Below are positions 1 to 9,161 of a DNA stretch of 33,397 nt, piece by piece. The notes under the pieces are model-generated. The model was not told the DNA's origin and searched no databases. It worked only from the letters and a program-made list of their open reading frames with translations. The stretch covers positions 1 through 33,397 of the forward strand of contig JAHDIK010000026.1 in assembly GCA_020630795.1 (NCBI GenBank), given 5' to 3'. Numbering within the stretch: position 1 is the stretch's first letter; each line of letters begins with the position of its first letter. Source of the DNA: Colwellia sp. GTDB taxonomy: Bacteria; Pseudomonadota; Gammaproteobacteria; Enterobacterales; Alteromonadaceae. The translations under genes and the position numbers were made by a program.

Positions 1-52
1 CCCCGGATTGTGATTCCGGTTGTCGTGGGTTCAAGTCCCATTAGCCACCCCA
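1..52 (+). tRNA. hisR: tRNA-His (anticodon GTG), 3' part only
   Basis: The window opens inside this tRNA. Visible are the anticodon stem-loop with GTG (loop TTGTGAT), the variable region, a T arm with GGTTCAA, and an acceptor 3' strand ending in an encoded CCA at 50-52. The discriminator is C, as expected for histidine tRNA, which carries an extra G at -1. The sequence closely follows E. coli hisR. The 5' acceptor strand and D arm lie outside the window. It is followed 30 bases later by tRNA-Pro, so this is the end of a tRNA cluster like argX-hisR-leuT-proM in enterics, with no leucine tRNA between the two here. Confidence 0.93.
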
Positions 53-82
53 TCTACCTTTTTGGTAAATTAAGTACAGTAT

Positions 83-159
83 CGGTGATTAGCGCAGCTT
101 GGTAGCGCACTTGGTTTGGGTCCAAGGGGTCGCAAGTTCGAATCTTGCATCACCGACCA
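83..159 (+). tRNA. proM: tRNA-Pro (anticodon TGG)
   Basis: This is a complete 77-base cloverleaf. The acceptor CGGTGAT pairs with ATCACCG, the D arm contains AGCTTGGTAG, the anticodon loop is TTTGGGT with anticodon TGG, and the T arm has GTTCGAATC. The discriminator is A and CCA is encoded. It closely matches E. coli proM. It lies 30 bases downstream of tRNA-His and is probably co-transcribed with it. I see no clear hairpin terminator behind it. Confidence 0.96.
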
Positions 160-251
160 CTTTCTTAAACGCAAAAACTTTATTCTTATTCTTTATTTCT
201 TCCAAATAATCAACTATTTAACAATAATGTAAAAATAATTGGCGTATACAC

Positions 252-280
252 TCGACTATTGCTATGTGCACCGCTATAAT
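252..280 (+). promoter_or_regulatory. Candidate sigma-70 promoter of tig
   Basis: A perfect -10 box TATAAT lies at 275-280. Seventeen bases upstream is TCGACT (252-257), which matches four of six -35 positions. Transcription would begin near 287 and leave a leader of about 150 bases before tig. The rest of the 160-438 gap is AT-rich without other clear signals. Confidence 0.5.
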
Positions 281-438
281 TTCGCGTCATAATTTTAATC
301 TGAACATCTTTTATTCGGAATTAATACTCTGCCAAGTAAACAAGTAGGGTAAAACGCAACTAACATTTTTGTTTTTTGTTTACTGTATATAGATGAGTTA
401 TTTAAAGCGTTATCACGCTAAGTTTTTGAGGTAATTAA

Positions 439-1746
439 ATGCAAGTTTCAGTTGAGACTACACAAGGTTTGGAACGTCGTATCAGTATTTCTGTTCCTGC
501 AGAGTCAGTAGATGTTGAAGTTAAAAATCGTCTTCGTCATATTGCTAAAACCCAACGAATCAACGGATTCCGTCCTGGTAAAGTTCCACCATCAGTAATC
601 CAAAAGCGCTATGGCAAGTCTGTTCGCCAAGAAGTAGCTGGTGAACTAATGCAGCGTAACTTTGTTGACGCTATTGTTGCAGAAAAATTAAACCCTGCTG
701 GTCGCCCTGAGTTTGTTGCAAAAAGCAATGAAGAAGGCAAAGCACTAGAATTTGAAGCTACATTTGAAGTGTACCCTGAAATTGAACTTAAAGGTTTAGA
801 TTCAATTAAAGTTGAAAAGCCTGCTGTTGAAGTAACTGAAAAAGACATTGATGAAATGTTTGTAACGTTACAAAACCAGCACAAAACTTGGAAAGAAAAC
901 AAGCGTAAAACTAAGAAAGGCGACAAGTTAACTATTAACTTTACTGGCCGCATTGATGGTGAAGAGTTTGAAGGCGGTAAAGCTGAAAACTTCGAACTTG
1001 AATTAGGTGCTAGCCGCATGATCCCTGGTTTTGAAACAGACATTATTGGTATGAAAGTAGGTGAAGAGAAAACTATCACTGTAACTTTCCCTGAAGATTA
1101 CCATGCTGAAAACTTAAAAGGTAAAGAAGCTGAATTCGATATTGTTGTGAACAAAACTGAAGGTCCAGTAGTTCCAAATATTGACGAAGAATTTGCGAAG
1201 CTTTTCGGTGTTGAAGAAGGTGGCATTGACGCATTACGTGAAGAAGTAAGCAAAAACATGACTCGTGAATTGACTCAAGCGGTTAAAGCTAAAGTTAAAG
1301 AACAAGTTATCGAAGGCATTTTAGATGCAAACGATGTTGAAATTCCTGCTTCATTAATTGCACAAGAAGTTGATGTTTTACGTCAACAAGCAATGCAGCG
1401 TTTTGCTGGTCAAATGGACCCTAATAACATGCCTGAGCTTCCAGCAGATATGTTTGAAGAACAAGCTAAGAAACGTGTAAAAACTGGTTTATTACTTGGT
1501 GAAGTTATCAAAGTAAACGAGTTAAAAGTTGACGAAAATAAAGTTAACGAATTAATCGCTTCGGCAGCATCTGCATACGAAGATCCACAAGAAGTGATTG
1601 AATACTATGCAACAAACAAAGAGCTTAACCAACAAATGCAAAACGTTGCGTTGGAAGAGCAAGCTGTTGAAATGGTATTAGCAAGCGCTAAAGTGAAGGA
1701 AAAGAAAGCAAGTTTCCAAGATATTATGAATCCTGAAGGAAAATAA
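439..1746 (+). CDS. tig: Trigger factor, ribosome-bound chaperone/prolyl isomerase
   Basis: Trigger factor docks at the ribosomal exit tunnel, shields nascent chains and isomerises prolyl bonds in the cytoplasm. The 435-residue length is normal (E. coli 432). Domains in order are an N-terminal ribosome-binding domain with the docking signature GFRPGKVP at residues 43-50, an FKBP-like PPIase domain at about 150-245 ([17 protein letters not shown]), and a helical C-terminal chaperone domain. The ATG follows a GAGG-type ribosome site just upstream. It heads the tig-clpP-clpX-lon-hupB-ppiD gene order, widespread in gammaproteobacteria. A strong hairpin terminator separates it from clpP. Confidence 0.97.
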   Translation: MQVSVETTQGLERRISISVPAESVDVEVKNRLRHIAKTQRINGFRPGKVPPSVIQKRYGKSVRQEVAGELMQRNFVDAIVAEKLNPAGRPEFVAKSNEEGKALEFEATFEVYPEIELKGLDSIKVEKPAVEVTEKDIDEMFVTLQNQHKTWKENKRKTKKGDKLTINFTGRIDGEEFEGGKAENFELELGASRMIPGFETDIIGMKVGEEKTITVTFPEDYHAENLKGKEAEFDIVVNKTEGPVVPNIDEEFAKLFGVEEGGIDALREEVSKNMTRELTQAVKAKVKEQVIEGILDANDVEIPASLIAQEVDVLRQQAMQRFAGQMDPNNMPELPADMFEEQAKKRVKTGLLLGEVIKVNELKVDENKVNELIASAASAYEDPQEVIEYYATNKELNQQMQNVALEEQAVEMVLASAKVKEKKASFQDIMNPEGK

Positions 1747-1781
1747 TCCTTTTAGATTGACATTTTAACTAGCAATCGCTT

Positions 1782-1817
1782 AAATGGCTTGTATGGAAAC
1801 ATACAAGCCATTTTTTT
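1782..1817 (+). terminator. Rho-independent terminator after tig
   Basis: A perfect 14-bp stem (1782-1795 with 1800-1813) is closed by a GAAA tetraloop and followed by a T tract to 1817. It stands between tig and clpP, so clpP needs either read-through or a promoter in the short remaining gap. Confidence 0.9.
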
Positions 1818-1834
1818 AATCTAAGGACAATCCG

Positions 1835-2473
1835 TTGTTAACTTCTCACAATTCTCAAAATTTAACTAGCGTAACAGAAAGCGCATTGGTACCTATGGTT
1901 GTTGAACAAACACCAAAAGGTGAACGTTCATACGATATTTATTCTCGTCTTCTTAAAGAACGAGTGATTTTTTTATGTGGTCAAGTAGAAGATCATATGG
2001 CCAATCTAATTGTTGCTCAATTGTTGTTCCTAGAATCAGAAAGTCCTGAAAAAGATATCTTCCTTTATATCAATTCTCCGGGTGGTTCAGTAACTGCTGG
2101 TATGGCAATTTATGATACAATGAAATTTATCAAGCCAAACGTAAGTACTGTTTGTATTGGGCAAGCCGCGAGTATGGGCGCATTTTTACTTTCGGGTGGC
2201 GAAAAAGGCAAACGTTACTGTTTACCTAATGCTCGAGTAATGATTCACCAACCTTTAGGTGGCTTCCAAGGTCAGGCTTCTGATTTTGAAATTCATGCAA
2301 AAGAAATTCTATATATTAAAGAGAAAATGAATCGACTAATGGCAGAGCATACAGGCCAGCCAATCGAAAAAGTTTCTGAAGATACAGATAGAGATAATTT
2401 CTTAAGTGCAGAAAGTGCGGTTGAATATGGATTAGTTGACGCCATATTAGAACAAAGAAAAGATAAACTATAA
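1835..2473 (+). CDS. clpP: ClpP, ATP-dependent Clp protease proteolytic subunit
   Basis: ClpP forms the tetradecameric serine peptidase barrel that degrades substrates unfolded by ClpX or ClpA. The catalytic triad is in place: Ser113 in GQAASMGAF, His138 in MIHQP and Asp187 in DTDRDNF, each two residues beyond the E. coli positions. Other family motifs are INSPGG (80-84) and LLKERVIFL (39-47). The chosen start is TTG, supported by AAGGA seven bases upstream (1824-1827). The first ATG in frame is at residue 21 and would remove most of the propeptide seen in relatives. Length 212 agrees with E. coli (207). It lies 86 bases upstream of clpX. Confidence 0.96.
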   Translation: MLTSHNSQNLTSVTESALVPMVVEQTPKGERSYDIYSRLLKERVIFLCGQVEDHMANLIVAQLLFLESESPEKDIFLYINSPGGSVTAGMAIYDTMKFIKPNVSTVCIGQAASMGAFLLSGGEKGKRYCLPNARVMIHQPLGGFQGQASDFEIHAKEILYIKEKMNRLMAEHTGQPIEKVSEDTDRDNFLSAESAVEYGLVDAILEQRKDKL

Positions 2474-2559
2474 TTATCTTTATCCAGATTGAAATCTGGC
2501 AAAAATGCTAAATACTGTAAAGTATAAGAAAATTTAATTTAAAGAATTAGAGGTACCGT

Positions 2560-3837
2560 ATGACCGATATTACTAATGGTGACGGTGACAACGGCAAATT
2601 GCTGTATTGTTCATTTTGTGGCAAAAGCCAACATGAAGTACGTAAGCTTATTGCAGGTCCATCTGTATTTGTTTGTGACGAGTGTGTAGAGCTGTGTAAC
2701 GACATTATTCGTGAAGAGATAAAAGAGATCTCTCCAAAGCAAGACAAAGAAAAATTACCAACACCAATAGAAATTAGAGAAAGCCTTGACGATTATGTTA
2801 TTGGTCAAGATCATGCTAAAAAAGTGTTATCGGTAGCCGTGTATAATCACTATAAACGTTTACGTAATGGTGATGCTCATAATGGTGTTGAACTTGGTAA
2901 AAGTAACATATTGTTAATTGGTCCTACAGGTAGTGGTAAAACATTACTTGCAGAAACGTTAGCGCGTTTACTTGATGTTCCATTTACAATGGCTGATGCA
3001 ACTACGTTAACTGAAGCAGGTTATGTTGGTGAAGATGTAGAAAACATTATTCAAAAGCTTTTACAAAAATGTGATTACGACGTTGAAAAGGCTGAACGTG
3101 GCATTGTTTACATTGATGAAATCGATAAGATATCGCGTAAGTCAGATAATCCATCAATTACGAGAGATGTTTCAGGTGAAGGTGTACAACAAGCATTACT
3201 AAAGCTTGTTGAAGGCACAATCGCTTCTGTTCCTCCTCAAGGTGGCCGTAAGCACCCTCAACAAGAGTTTTTACAGGTTGATACATCGAAAATCTTATTT
3301 GTTTGTGGTGGTGCATTTGCTGGTTTAGATAAAGTTATTGAGCAACGTTGCCAAACAGGTACTGGCATTGGTTTTGGTGCTGAGGTTCGTGGTAAAGACG
3401 CTGAAAAGTCACTTACTGAACGTTTCCAAGAAGTAGAGCCACAAGATTTAGTGAAGTACGGTTTAATTCCTGAATTTATCGGACGTTTACCTGTAGTTGC
3501 AACGTTGAGTGAACTTGATGAAGATGCATTAATTCAAATTCTTCAAGAACCTAAAAATGCTCTTACTAAACAGTTTACGGCGCTATTCGATATGGAAGGC
3601 GTTGAGTTAGAGTTTAGAAAAGATGCGCTACTTGCTATTGCTAACAAGGCTATGGTACGTAAAACGGGCGCGCGTGGATTACGTTCGATTGTTGAAGGCG
3701 TATTGCTAGATACTATGTATGAATTACCGTCTTTAGAGAATGCTTGTAAAGTTGTGGTAGATGAAACCGTAATTAAAGGTGAATCTAAGCCGATTATTAT
3801 TTACGAAACGCCTCAAGAACAAGCTGCTTCAGAATAG
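2560..3837 (+). CDS. clpX: ClpX, ATPase/unfoldase specificity subunit of ClpXP
   Basis: ClpX recognises tagged substrates such as ssrA-marked proteins, unfolds them and feeds ClpP. The N-terminal zinc-binding domain has Cys17, Cys20, Cys39 and Cys42. The AAA+ core shows Walker A GPTGSGKT (121-128), pore-loop GYVGEDVE (154-161) and Walker B VYIDEID (183-189). The IGF tripeptide that docks on ClpP is present in GTGIGFGAE. Length 425 is typical. Between clpP and clpX there is a small hairpin (2484-2499) without a T tract and a weak promoter-like pair (TTGAAA at 2489, AATACT at 2511), so both co-transcription and a private promoter are possible. Confidence 0.97.
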   Translation: MTDITNGDGDNGKLLYCSFCGKSQHEVRKLIAGPSVFVCDECVELCNDIIREEIKEISPKQDKEKLPTPIEIRESLDDYVIGQDHAKKVLSVAVYNHYKRLRNGDAHNGVELGKSNILLIGPTGSGKTLLAETLARLLDVPFTMADATTLTEAGYVGEDVENIIQKLLQKCDYDVEKAERGIVYIDEIDKISRKSDNPSITRDVSGEGVQQALLKLVEGTIASVPPQGGRKHPQQEFLQVDTSKILFVCGGAFAGLDKVIEQRCQTGTGIGFGAEVRGKDAEKSLTERFQEVEPQDLVKYGLIPEFIGRLPVVATLSELDEDALIQILQEPKNALTKQFTALFDMEGVELEFRKDALLAIANKAMVRKTGARGLRSIVEGVLLDTMYELPSLENACKVVVDETVIKGESKPIIIYETPQEQAASE

Positions 3838-3858
3838 TAATTGTCTATAATTAATACG

Positions 3859-3886
3859 AAAAAAGAGCCTTAAGGCTCTTTTTTTT
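3859..3886 (+). terminator. Rho-independent terminator after clpX
   Basis: An 11-bp stem (AAAAAAGAGCC at 3859-3869, GGCTCTTTTTT at 3874-3884) with a TTAA loop is followed by a run of eight T residues. It ends the clpPX unit, so lon is transcribed from its own promoter. Confidence 0.92.
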
Positions 3887-3895
3887 ATTCATTAG

Positions 3896-3920
3896 TTGAA
3901 AGCCAAGCTATGATCCCCAT
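3896..3920 (+). promoter_or_regulatory. Heat-shock (sigma-32/RpoH) promoter of lon
   Basis: TTGAAA at 3896-3901 (preceded by G) and CCCCAT at 3915-3920 (followed by AT) are separated by 13 bases. This fits the RpoH consensus CTTGAAA - 11 to 16 bases - CCCCATnT with one mismatch in the first position. It lies between the clpX terminator and the lon start. lon is a classical RpoH target in E. coli, so the assignment is well supported by context. Confidence 0.8.
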
Positions 3921-3969
3921 ATACTTTTTAAGTGTAAATTCTTCATACAGATTCCCAAGAGAGTAACCT

Positions 3970-6318
3970 ATGACCAAAGAGTTATCTGGTATAACTGATA
4001 TCCCCGTTCTTGCTTTACGTGATGTAGTTGTTTATCCCCAAATGGTTATTCCATTATTTGTGGGAAGAGAGAAGTCTATTCGCTGTTTAGATATAGCTAA
4101 CGAGAAAGACAAACAAGTATTTCTTGTTGCTCAGAAAGATGCAGCAATTGATGACCCAACATTTAATGATGTATATCAAACAGGTACGGTTGCCTCTATT
4201 TTACAGATGCTCAAACTTCCTGACGGTACGGTTAAAGTATTAGTTGAAGGTGTTAAACGCGCGGAAATTTCTGAATTTGTAGAAACCGAAGAGTACTTCA
4301 CGGCTAATGTGGAATATTTACAAACTACAGATTCTGAAGTTGAAAATGGCGAAGTATTAGTACGTTCAGCAATCTCTCAATTTGAAGGGTATGTAAAACT
4401 CAATAAAAAAATACCTCCAGAAGTACTGACTTCTGTATCTGGTATTGATGATGCAGAGCAGCTTGCTGATACAATGGCTGCACACATGCCACTTAAACTT
4501 GAAGATAAACAAAAAGTGTTGGAAATAGTTAATATTTCTGAGCGTTTAGAATACTTGATGGCATTAATGGAAGGCGAAATAGATTTACTTCAAGTAGAAA
4601 AGAAAATTCGTACGCGTGTTAAAAAGCAAATGGAAAAAAGCCAACGTGAGTACTATTTGAATGAGCAGATGAAAGCTATTCAAAAAGAGCTTGGCGACAT
4701 GGAAGATACACCTGATGAAGCAGAGCTGATCAATAAAAAAATTGAAGAAGCTCAAATGCCGAAAGAAGCGAAAGAAAAAACTCTCGCGGAAGCCAAAAAG
4801 TTACAAATGATGTCGCCAATGTCAGCTGAAGCTACAGTTGTACGTAGTTATATAGATTGGATGACAAGTGTACCTTGGAAAAAACGCAGTAAATTAAAAC
4901 GCAACCTAAAGCTTGCTCAAGACGTACTTGATCATGACCACTTTGGTTTAGATAAAGTGAAAGAGCGTATATTAGAGTATTTGGCCGTTCAGCAACGAGT
5001 AACGTCTTTAAAAGGGCCTATTCTTTGTTTAGTAGGACCTCCGGGAGTTGGTAAAACGTCTTTAGGGCAATCTATTGCGAAGTCTACAGGTCGTAAATAT
5101 GTACGTATGGCTTTAGGTGGTGTACGTGATGAAGCTGAAATTAGAGGGCACAGACGTACTTATATTGGTTCATTACCAGGTAAATTAATTCAAAAAATTG
5201 CCAAGGTTGGGGTTAAAAACCCATTATTCCTGTTAGATGAAATCGATAAAATGGCGTCTGATATGAGAGGCGACCCAGCGTCAGCACTACTTGAAGTATT
5301 AGATCCTGAACAAAATAGTAGCTTTAACGATCATTATTTAGAAGTTGATTATGATTTATCTGATGTAATGTTTGTTGCAACGTCAAACAGTATGGATATT
5401 CCTGGTCCGTTGTTAGATCGTATGGAAGTTATTCGTTTATCTGGGTATACCGAAGACGAAAAATTAAATATTGCTAAAAATCATCTTGTAAGAAAGCAAA
5501 TAGAGCGTAATGGTCTAAAAGAGAAAGAAATAACGATTGAAGACAGCGCTATTATTGGCATTATTCGTTATTACACGCGTGAAGCTGGTGTTCGTAGTTT
5601 AGAGCGAGATATTTCAAAACTATGTCGTAAGGCAGTTAAAGCAATATTATTAGATAAGAGTTTAAAGCAAGTTGTTATTACTCAAGAAAACCTATCAGAA
5701 TACTTAGGTGTACAACGCTTCGATTATGGTAAAGCTGACGACGAAAATAGAGTCGGTTTAGTTACCGGTTTAGCATGGACATCCGTAGGTGGTGAATTAC
5801 TGACTATTGAAACAGCGTCGGTACCTGGTAAAGGTAAGTTGTCGTACACGGGTTCACTCGGCGATGTCATGCAGGAATCTATTCAAGCGGCTATGACAGT
5901 AGTACGCAGTAGAACAGAAGCTTTAAGAATAAACGATGATTTTTATGAAAAACGTGATATTCATGTTCATGTTCCAGAAGGTGCAACGCCAAAAGATGGT
6001 CCAAGCGCAGGTATTGGAATGTGTACGGCGCTTGTTTCAAGCTTAACGGGTAATCCAGTTAAAGCTGATGTAGCGATGACGGGTGAAATTACACTTCGTG
6101 GTGAGGTGTTGGCAATTGGTGGATTGAAAGAAAAACTACTTGCGGCACATCGAGGTGGCATTAAAACCGTCGTAATTCCACAAGATAATGAGCGTGATTT
6201 AAAAGAAATTCCAGAGAATGTTATTGCTGATTTGTCTATTCATCCAGTTAAATGGATTGAAGATGTGCTAGATATTGCTTTGGAAAATCCTATCGAAAAA
6301 GTTAAATTAGCCCGTTAA
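3970..6318 (+). CDS. lon: Lon, ATP-dependent serine protease
   Basis: Lon is a homo-hexameric AAA+ protease that degrades misfolded and short-lived regulatory proteins in the cytoplasm. Domains in order are the N-terminal substrate-binding LAN domain (about 11-205), a coiled helical region (about 210-305), the AAA+ module with Walker A GPPGVGKT (356-363) and Walker B FLLDEID (420-426), and the C-terminal protease domain. The catalytic dyad is Ser679 (in DGPSAG) and Lys722 (in GGLKEKLL), the same numbers as in E. coli. Length 782 is typical (E. coli 784). GAGAG about ten bases before the ATG serves as ribosome site. Transcription is probably heat-inducible from the promoter at 3896-3920. Confidence 0.98.
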   Translation: MTKELSGITDIPVLALRDVVVYPQMVIPLFVGREKSIRCLDIANEKDKQVFLVAQKDAAIDDPTFNDVYQTGTVASILQMLKLPDGTVKVLVEGVKRAEISEFVETEEYFTANVEYLQTTDSEVENGEVLVRSAISQFEGYVKLNKKIPPEVLTSVSGIDDAEQLADTMAAHMPLKLEDKQKVLEIVNISERLEYLMALMEGEIDLLQVEKKIRTRVKKQMEKSQREYYLNEQMKAIQKELGDMEDTPDEAELINKKIEEAQMPKEAKEKTLAEAKKLQMMSPMSAEATVVRSYIDWMTSVPWKKRSKLKRNLKLAQDVLDHDHFGLDKVKERILEYLAVQQRVTSLKGPILCLVGPPGVGKTSLGQSIAKSTGRKYVRMALGGVRDEAEIRGHRRTYIGSLPGKLIQKIAKVGVKNPLFLLDEIDKMASDMRGDPASALLEVLDPEQNSSFNDHYLEVDYDLSDVMFVATSNSMDIPGPLLDRMEVIRLSGYTEDEKLNIAKNHLVRKQIERNGLKEKEITIEDSAIIGIIRYYTREAGVRSLERDISKLCRKAVKAILLDKSLKQVVITQENLSEYLGVQRFDYGKADDENRVGLVTGLAWTSVGGELLTIETASVPGKGKLSYTGSLGDVMQESIQAAMTVVRSRTEALRINDDFYEKRDIHVHVPEGATPKDGPSAGIGMCTALVSSLTGNPVKADVAMTGEITLRGEVLAIGGLKEKLLAAHRGGIKTVVIPQDNERDLKEIPENVIADLSIHPVKWIEDVLDIALENPIEKVKLAR

Positions 6319-6527
6319 ATGAATGGATTTTGGGTGTTTTTTGTTAAAAAGGGTAAAAAAAACGAAAAAAACTCAAAAAAATTGAAAAATTAGCTTTCCA
6401 AACGCTGAAACTGTGGTAAGTTAACAACGCTGATAAGGCCAGACCCCAATGTATACACGGGGTCTAGTTGAGACAATAACAATAATTTTATTGATATGTC
6501 TAAATTATAATTTCTTTAACTCAGTGC
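6319..6527 (+). other. First part of the lon-hupB gap, with a stem-loop
   Basis: The gap between lon and hupB is 306 bases (6319-6624). The first third is very A-rich. At 6441-6465 lies a perfect 7-bp inverted repeat (AGACCCC, 11-base loop, GGGGTCT) without a following T tract, so it is at best a weak lon terminator, a processing site or an operator. A stray TATAAT occurs at 6506-6511 without a -35 partner. The hupB promoter follows at 6528. I see no coding region here. Confidence 0.5.
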
Positions 6528-6556
6528 TTGATGTTCAAAATAAAGCTTGTTATAAA
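6528..6556 (+). promoter_or_regulatory. Sigma-70 promoter of hupB
   Basis: TTGATG (6528-6533) and TATAAA (6551-6556) are spaced by exactly 17 bases, and TGT immediately before the -10 box gives an extended -10 element. This predicts a strong constitutive start near 6563, about 60 bases upstream of the gene, which fits an abundant nucleoid protein. Confidence 0.75.
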
Positions 6557-6624
6557 AACGCTTTTGCAGGACGCTATTAACAAATGATAGTGCTGGAATA
6601 ATAACAATTGAAGGGGAATAAACT

Positions 6625-6897
6625 GTGAATAAATCTCAACTAATCGAAAAAATTGCTGCTGGTGCAGATATCTCTAAAGCGGCTGCAGGTCGTGCATTAG
6701 ACTCTTTTATCGAAGCAGTTACAGAAGAATTAAAAGGTGGTGATCAAGTAGCGCTAGTTGGTTTCGGTACTTTCTCAGTACGTGACCGCGCAGCTCGCAC
6801 AGGTCGTAACCCTCAAACAGGTGCTACGATTGAAATCGCAGCAGCTAAAATTCCATCATTCAAAGCCGGTAAAGCTTTAAAAGATGCATGTAACTAA
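6625..6897 (+). CDS. hupB: HU-beta, histone-like DNA-binding protein
   Basis: HU dimers bend and compact chromosomal DNA with little sequence preference. The protein has the standard 90 residues. It shows the N-terminal [11 protein letters not shown] helix, the GFGTF turn (47-51) and the DNA-intercalating beta-arm with RTGRNPQTG around residues 58-66, including the conserved proline. The start is GTG, backed by AAGGGG nine bases upstream. Position directly after lon is the conserved location of hupB (hupA lies elsewhere), which decides the subtype. It has its own promoter and terminator and is monocistronic. Confidence 0.95.
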   Translation: MNKSQLIEKIAAGADISKAAAGRALDSFIEAVTEELKGGDQVALVGFGTFSVRDRAARTGRNPQTGATIEIAAAKIPSFKAGKALKDACN

Positions 6898-6920
6898 TCA
6901 CAGTTATAAAAGATAATGAG

Positions 6921-6945
6921 AAGACCACCTTAAAGGTGGTCTTTT
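6921..6945 (+). terminator. Rho-independent terminator after hupB
   Basis: AAGACCACCT (6921-6930) pairs with AGGTGGTCTT (6934-6943) around a three-base loop, and the T residues run to 6945. It ends the hupB transcript. Confidence 0.85.
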
Positions 6946-7053
6946 GTTATGTAGCGTTTGTAATAAATATCACGTCTTTAACGTTAAAAGAATGAAAATG
7001 AAAGTGAATAAATCTACTAAATAAAATATTTTATATTTATCTTTTAATGTTAC

Positions 7054-7082
7054 TTCAAGGTAATCATTCCTTCTGTTAAAAT
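7054..7082 (+). promoter_or_regulatory. Candidate promoter of ppiD
   Basis: TTCAAG (7054-7059) and TAAAAT (7077-7082) are 17 bases apart, with TGT preceding the -10 box as an extended -10 element. The -35 match is poor. I found no RpoH-type sequence here, although E. coli ppiD has one. Confidence 0.45.
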
Positions 7083-7160
7083 CGCGCACAAGAATCAGAA
7101 AGCCAATAGCGTTAATTTGCTATTCGTTTGTAATAAACACTCGGTGTATAAGAGAAAAAA

Positions 7161-9062
7161 ATGTTAGAAAATATTCGAGAAAGCTCTCAGGGACTTACAG
7201 CTAAGATTATTCTAGGCTTAGTCATATTAACGTTTGCGCTAGCAGGTATTGGCAGTTATACCAATTCAGTAGACACCTCTGTTGCTGAAGTTAATGGTGA
7301 GAAAATCACACAAGAAGATTTCAATAAAGCTTACCAAGCTCAACGAAATAGAATGCAGCAACAATTTGGCGATATGTTTGAGCGTTTAGCGGCTGATGAA
7401 ACATATATGGCTAATTTCCGTAATGGCGTAGTAGACAGCTTAATTAGCGAACGTTTGATTGACCAAAACTCTTCAAACCTTGCAATAAGAGTTTCTGATG
7501 AGCGTATTAAAGATACTATTCGCAAAATGCCTGAATTTCAGGTTGAAGGTGTATTTGATAACAATCGTTACTTGGCGCTTATAAACCAAGCTGGCTTTTA
7601 CCAATCTTCAGATTTTAGAGATTACTTACGTTCAGAAATGACACGTCGTCAATTGACTCAATCATTGGTTGTAAGTGAATTCTCATTACCTTACCAAAAT
7701 GAAATGTTAGCAGGTTTACAAAATCAAAAGCGTGATGTTCGTTACGCAACGATTGACCTTGAACAGTTTAAAAAGTCAGTAGAAGTTTCTGAAGAAGAAA
7801 TTAAAAGCTATTACCAAGAAAACCAATCACGTTTTATGAACCAAGAGAAAGTTAAAGTTGATTACATTGCTTTAAACGTTGAAGACATTGCTAAAACGAT
7901 TAACGTTTCAGATGAAGATGTAAAAGCATATTATGAAGATAACATCCAAAACTTTCGTAAAGATGAACAACGTCGTATTGCTCACATTCTTGTTGAAGTA
8001 GGAGAAGACGAAGCTAAAGCAAAAGCTGACGCTGAAGCATTACTTGTAAAAGTTAAAGCGGGTGAAGACTTTGCTGAACTAGCTAAGAATCATTCTGCAG
8101 ATACATTTTCTGGTGAAAATGGTGGTGACTTAGAGTGGTTAGAACGCGGTTCTATGGATGAGACATTCGACGAGCAAGCTTTTGCTTTAGCAAATGTTGG
8201 CGATGTATCTGACGTTGTAAAAACAGAGTTTGGCTTCCATATTATTAAGCTAACAGATTTAAAAGCTGAAGAAACAAAACCTTTAGCGGAAATTCAAGAC
8301 GAATTAAAAGTTCAAGTAAGTAATGAAAAAGCGTTAGAAGAGTTCTTCGAGCTACAGCAAGAAATGGCACGTTTAAGCTTTGAGTTTCCAGACAGCTTAG
8401 AAGATGCAGCACAAGCAGTCAACGTGAATGTTGTAACATCAGACTGGTTAGGAAGAGTAGGTAATGCTTTACCATTTGATAATCAAAAACTTACAGAAGC
8501 AGCGTTTTCAGACATCGTTTTATCTGAGCAATTAAACTCAGATGTAATTGAAGTTAATGATAACTTAGCTGTTGTATTACGTTTAAATGAACATCAAACA
8601 GCGAGTGTTAAACCATTGGCTGAAGTTCAAGAAGCAATTAAAGCTTCGATTGTAGCAACTAAAGCGCAAGAGCAAGCAGAGAGCGAAGTAGAAACGTTGT
8701 TAGCCGATTTAAAAGCGGGTAATGATATTTCAGCTAAGTTAACTGAGTTGGGTGGTGCGTTTGTTGAAAAAGCAGATATGGCACGCTTTGGTTCAGACGT
8801 AGATCGCTCTATTACTGAAAAAGCGTTTACGTTAGCTCACCCAGCTGAAGGAAGTAAATCAGTGGGTAAAACAGACTTATCTCAAGGCGGTTACGCAATT
8901 GTTGAAGTTACGGCTGTTAAAGCGGGCGATAAAACACTTGATCAGAATATTGAAAACCAACAAGTGAACCAATTGGCTCAATCAGCATACGCTAGTTATG
9001 TTGAGTCTTTAAAAGTTGATGCTAAAATTACTAAAAACTCAGTAGTTTCATCATTTAACTAA
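7161..9062 (+). CDS. ppiD: PpiD, membrane-anchored periplasmic chaperone/prolyl isomerase
   Basis: PpiD is tethered to the inner membrane near the Sec translocon and assists newly exported proteins. The single N-terminal membrane segment is at about residues 13-33, after a short cytoplasmic tail. A SurA-like helical region follows, then one parvulin (rotamase, PPIC) domain at about 268-362 (RRIAHILVE, GGDLEWLERG, FGFHIIKL), and a long C-terminal helical part. The 633-residue length is typical (E. coli 623). In the wider family the parvulin domain often has little isomerase activity, so chaperone function is the safer reading. Location downstream of hupB is conserved in gammaproteobacteria. 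Confidence 0.96.
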   Translation: MLENIRESSQGLTAKIILGLVILTFALAGIGSYTNSVDTSVAEVNGEKITQEDFNKAYQAQRNRMQQQFGDMFERLAADETYMANFRNGVVDSLISERLIDQNSSNLAIRVSDERIKDTIRKMPEFQVEGVFDNNRYLALINQAGFYQSSDFRDYLRSEMTRRQLTQSLVVSEFSLPYQNEMLAGLQNQKRDVRYATIDLEQFKKSVEVSEEEIKSYYQENQSRFMNQEKVKVDYIALNVEDIAKTINVSDEDVKAYYEDNIQNFRKDEQRRIAHILVEVGEDEAKAKADAEALLVKVKAGEDFAELAKNHSADTFSGENGGDLEWLERGSMDETFDEQAFALANVGDVSDVVKTEFGFHIIKLTDLKAEETKPLAEIQDELKVQVSNEKALEEFFELQQEMARLSFEFPDSLEDAAQAVNVNVVTSDWLGRVGNALPFDNQKLTEAAFSDIVLSEQLNSDVIEVNDNLAVVLRLNEHQTASVKPLAEVQEAIKASIVATKAQEQAESEVETLLADLKAGNDISAKLTELGGAFVEKADMARFGSDVDRSITEKAFTLAHPAEGSKSVGKTDLSQGGYAIVEVTAVKAGDKTLDQNIENQQVNQLAQSAYASYVESLKVDAKITKNSVVSSFN

Positions 9063-9084
9063 TTGCTGAACTCACTAAACTGAA

Positions 9085-9108
9085 AATGGCTGCCTTGTGC
9101 AGCCTTTT
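9085..9108 (+). terminator. Terminator between convergent ppiD and sapF
   Basis: GGCTGC (9088-9093) pairs with GCAGCC (9099-9104) around CTTGT, followed by TTTT and, slightly further on, another T run. A-residues on the left side give a short T stretch on the opposite strand, so it may also serve the sap operon arriving from the right. Confidence 0.75.
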
Positions 9109-9161
9109 GTGTTTTTGGATATTTTACCTAACTTATGAACTTCCTAGCGTCGGCTGTAAAA

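Noticed and set aside
381..400. LexA-like sequence TACTGTATATA upstream of tig
   Set aside because: Only the left half-site is good; the right half lacks the required CAG, and tig is not a known SOS gene.
609..1079. 156-codon reading frame on the - strand inside tig
   Set aside because: It is a shadow of tig with no ribosome site and a composition unlike a real protein.
2484..2499. Hairpin CCAGAT/ATCTGG as a clpP terminator
   Set aside because: The stem is only six base pairs and no T tract follows.
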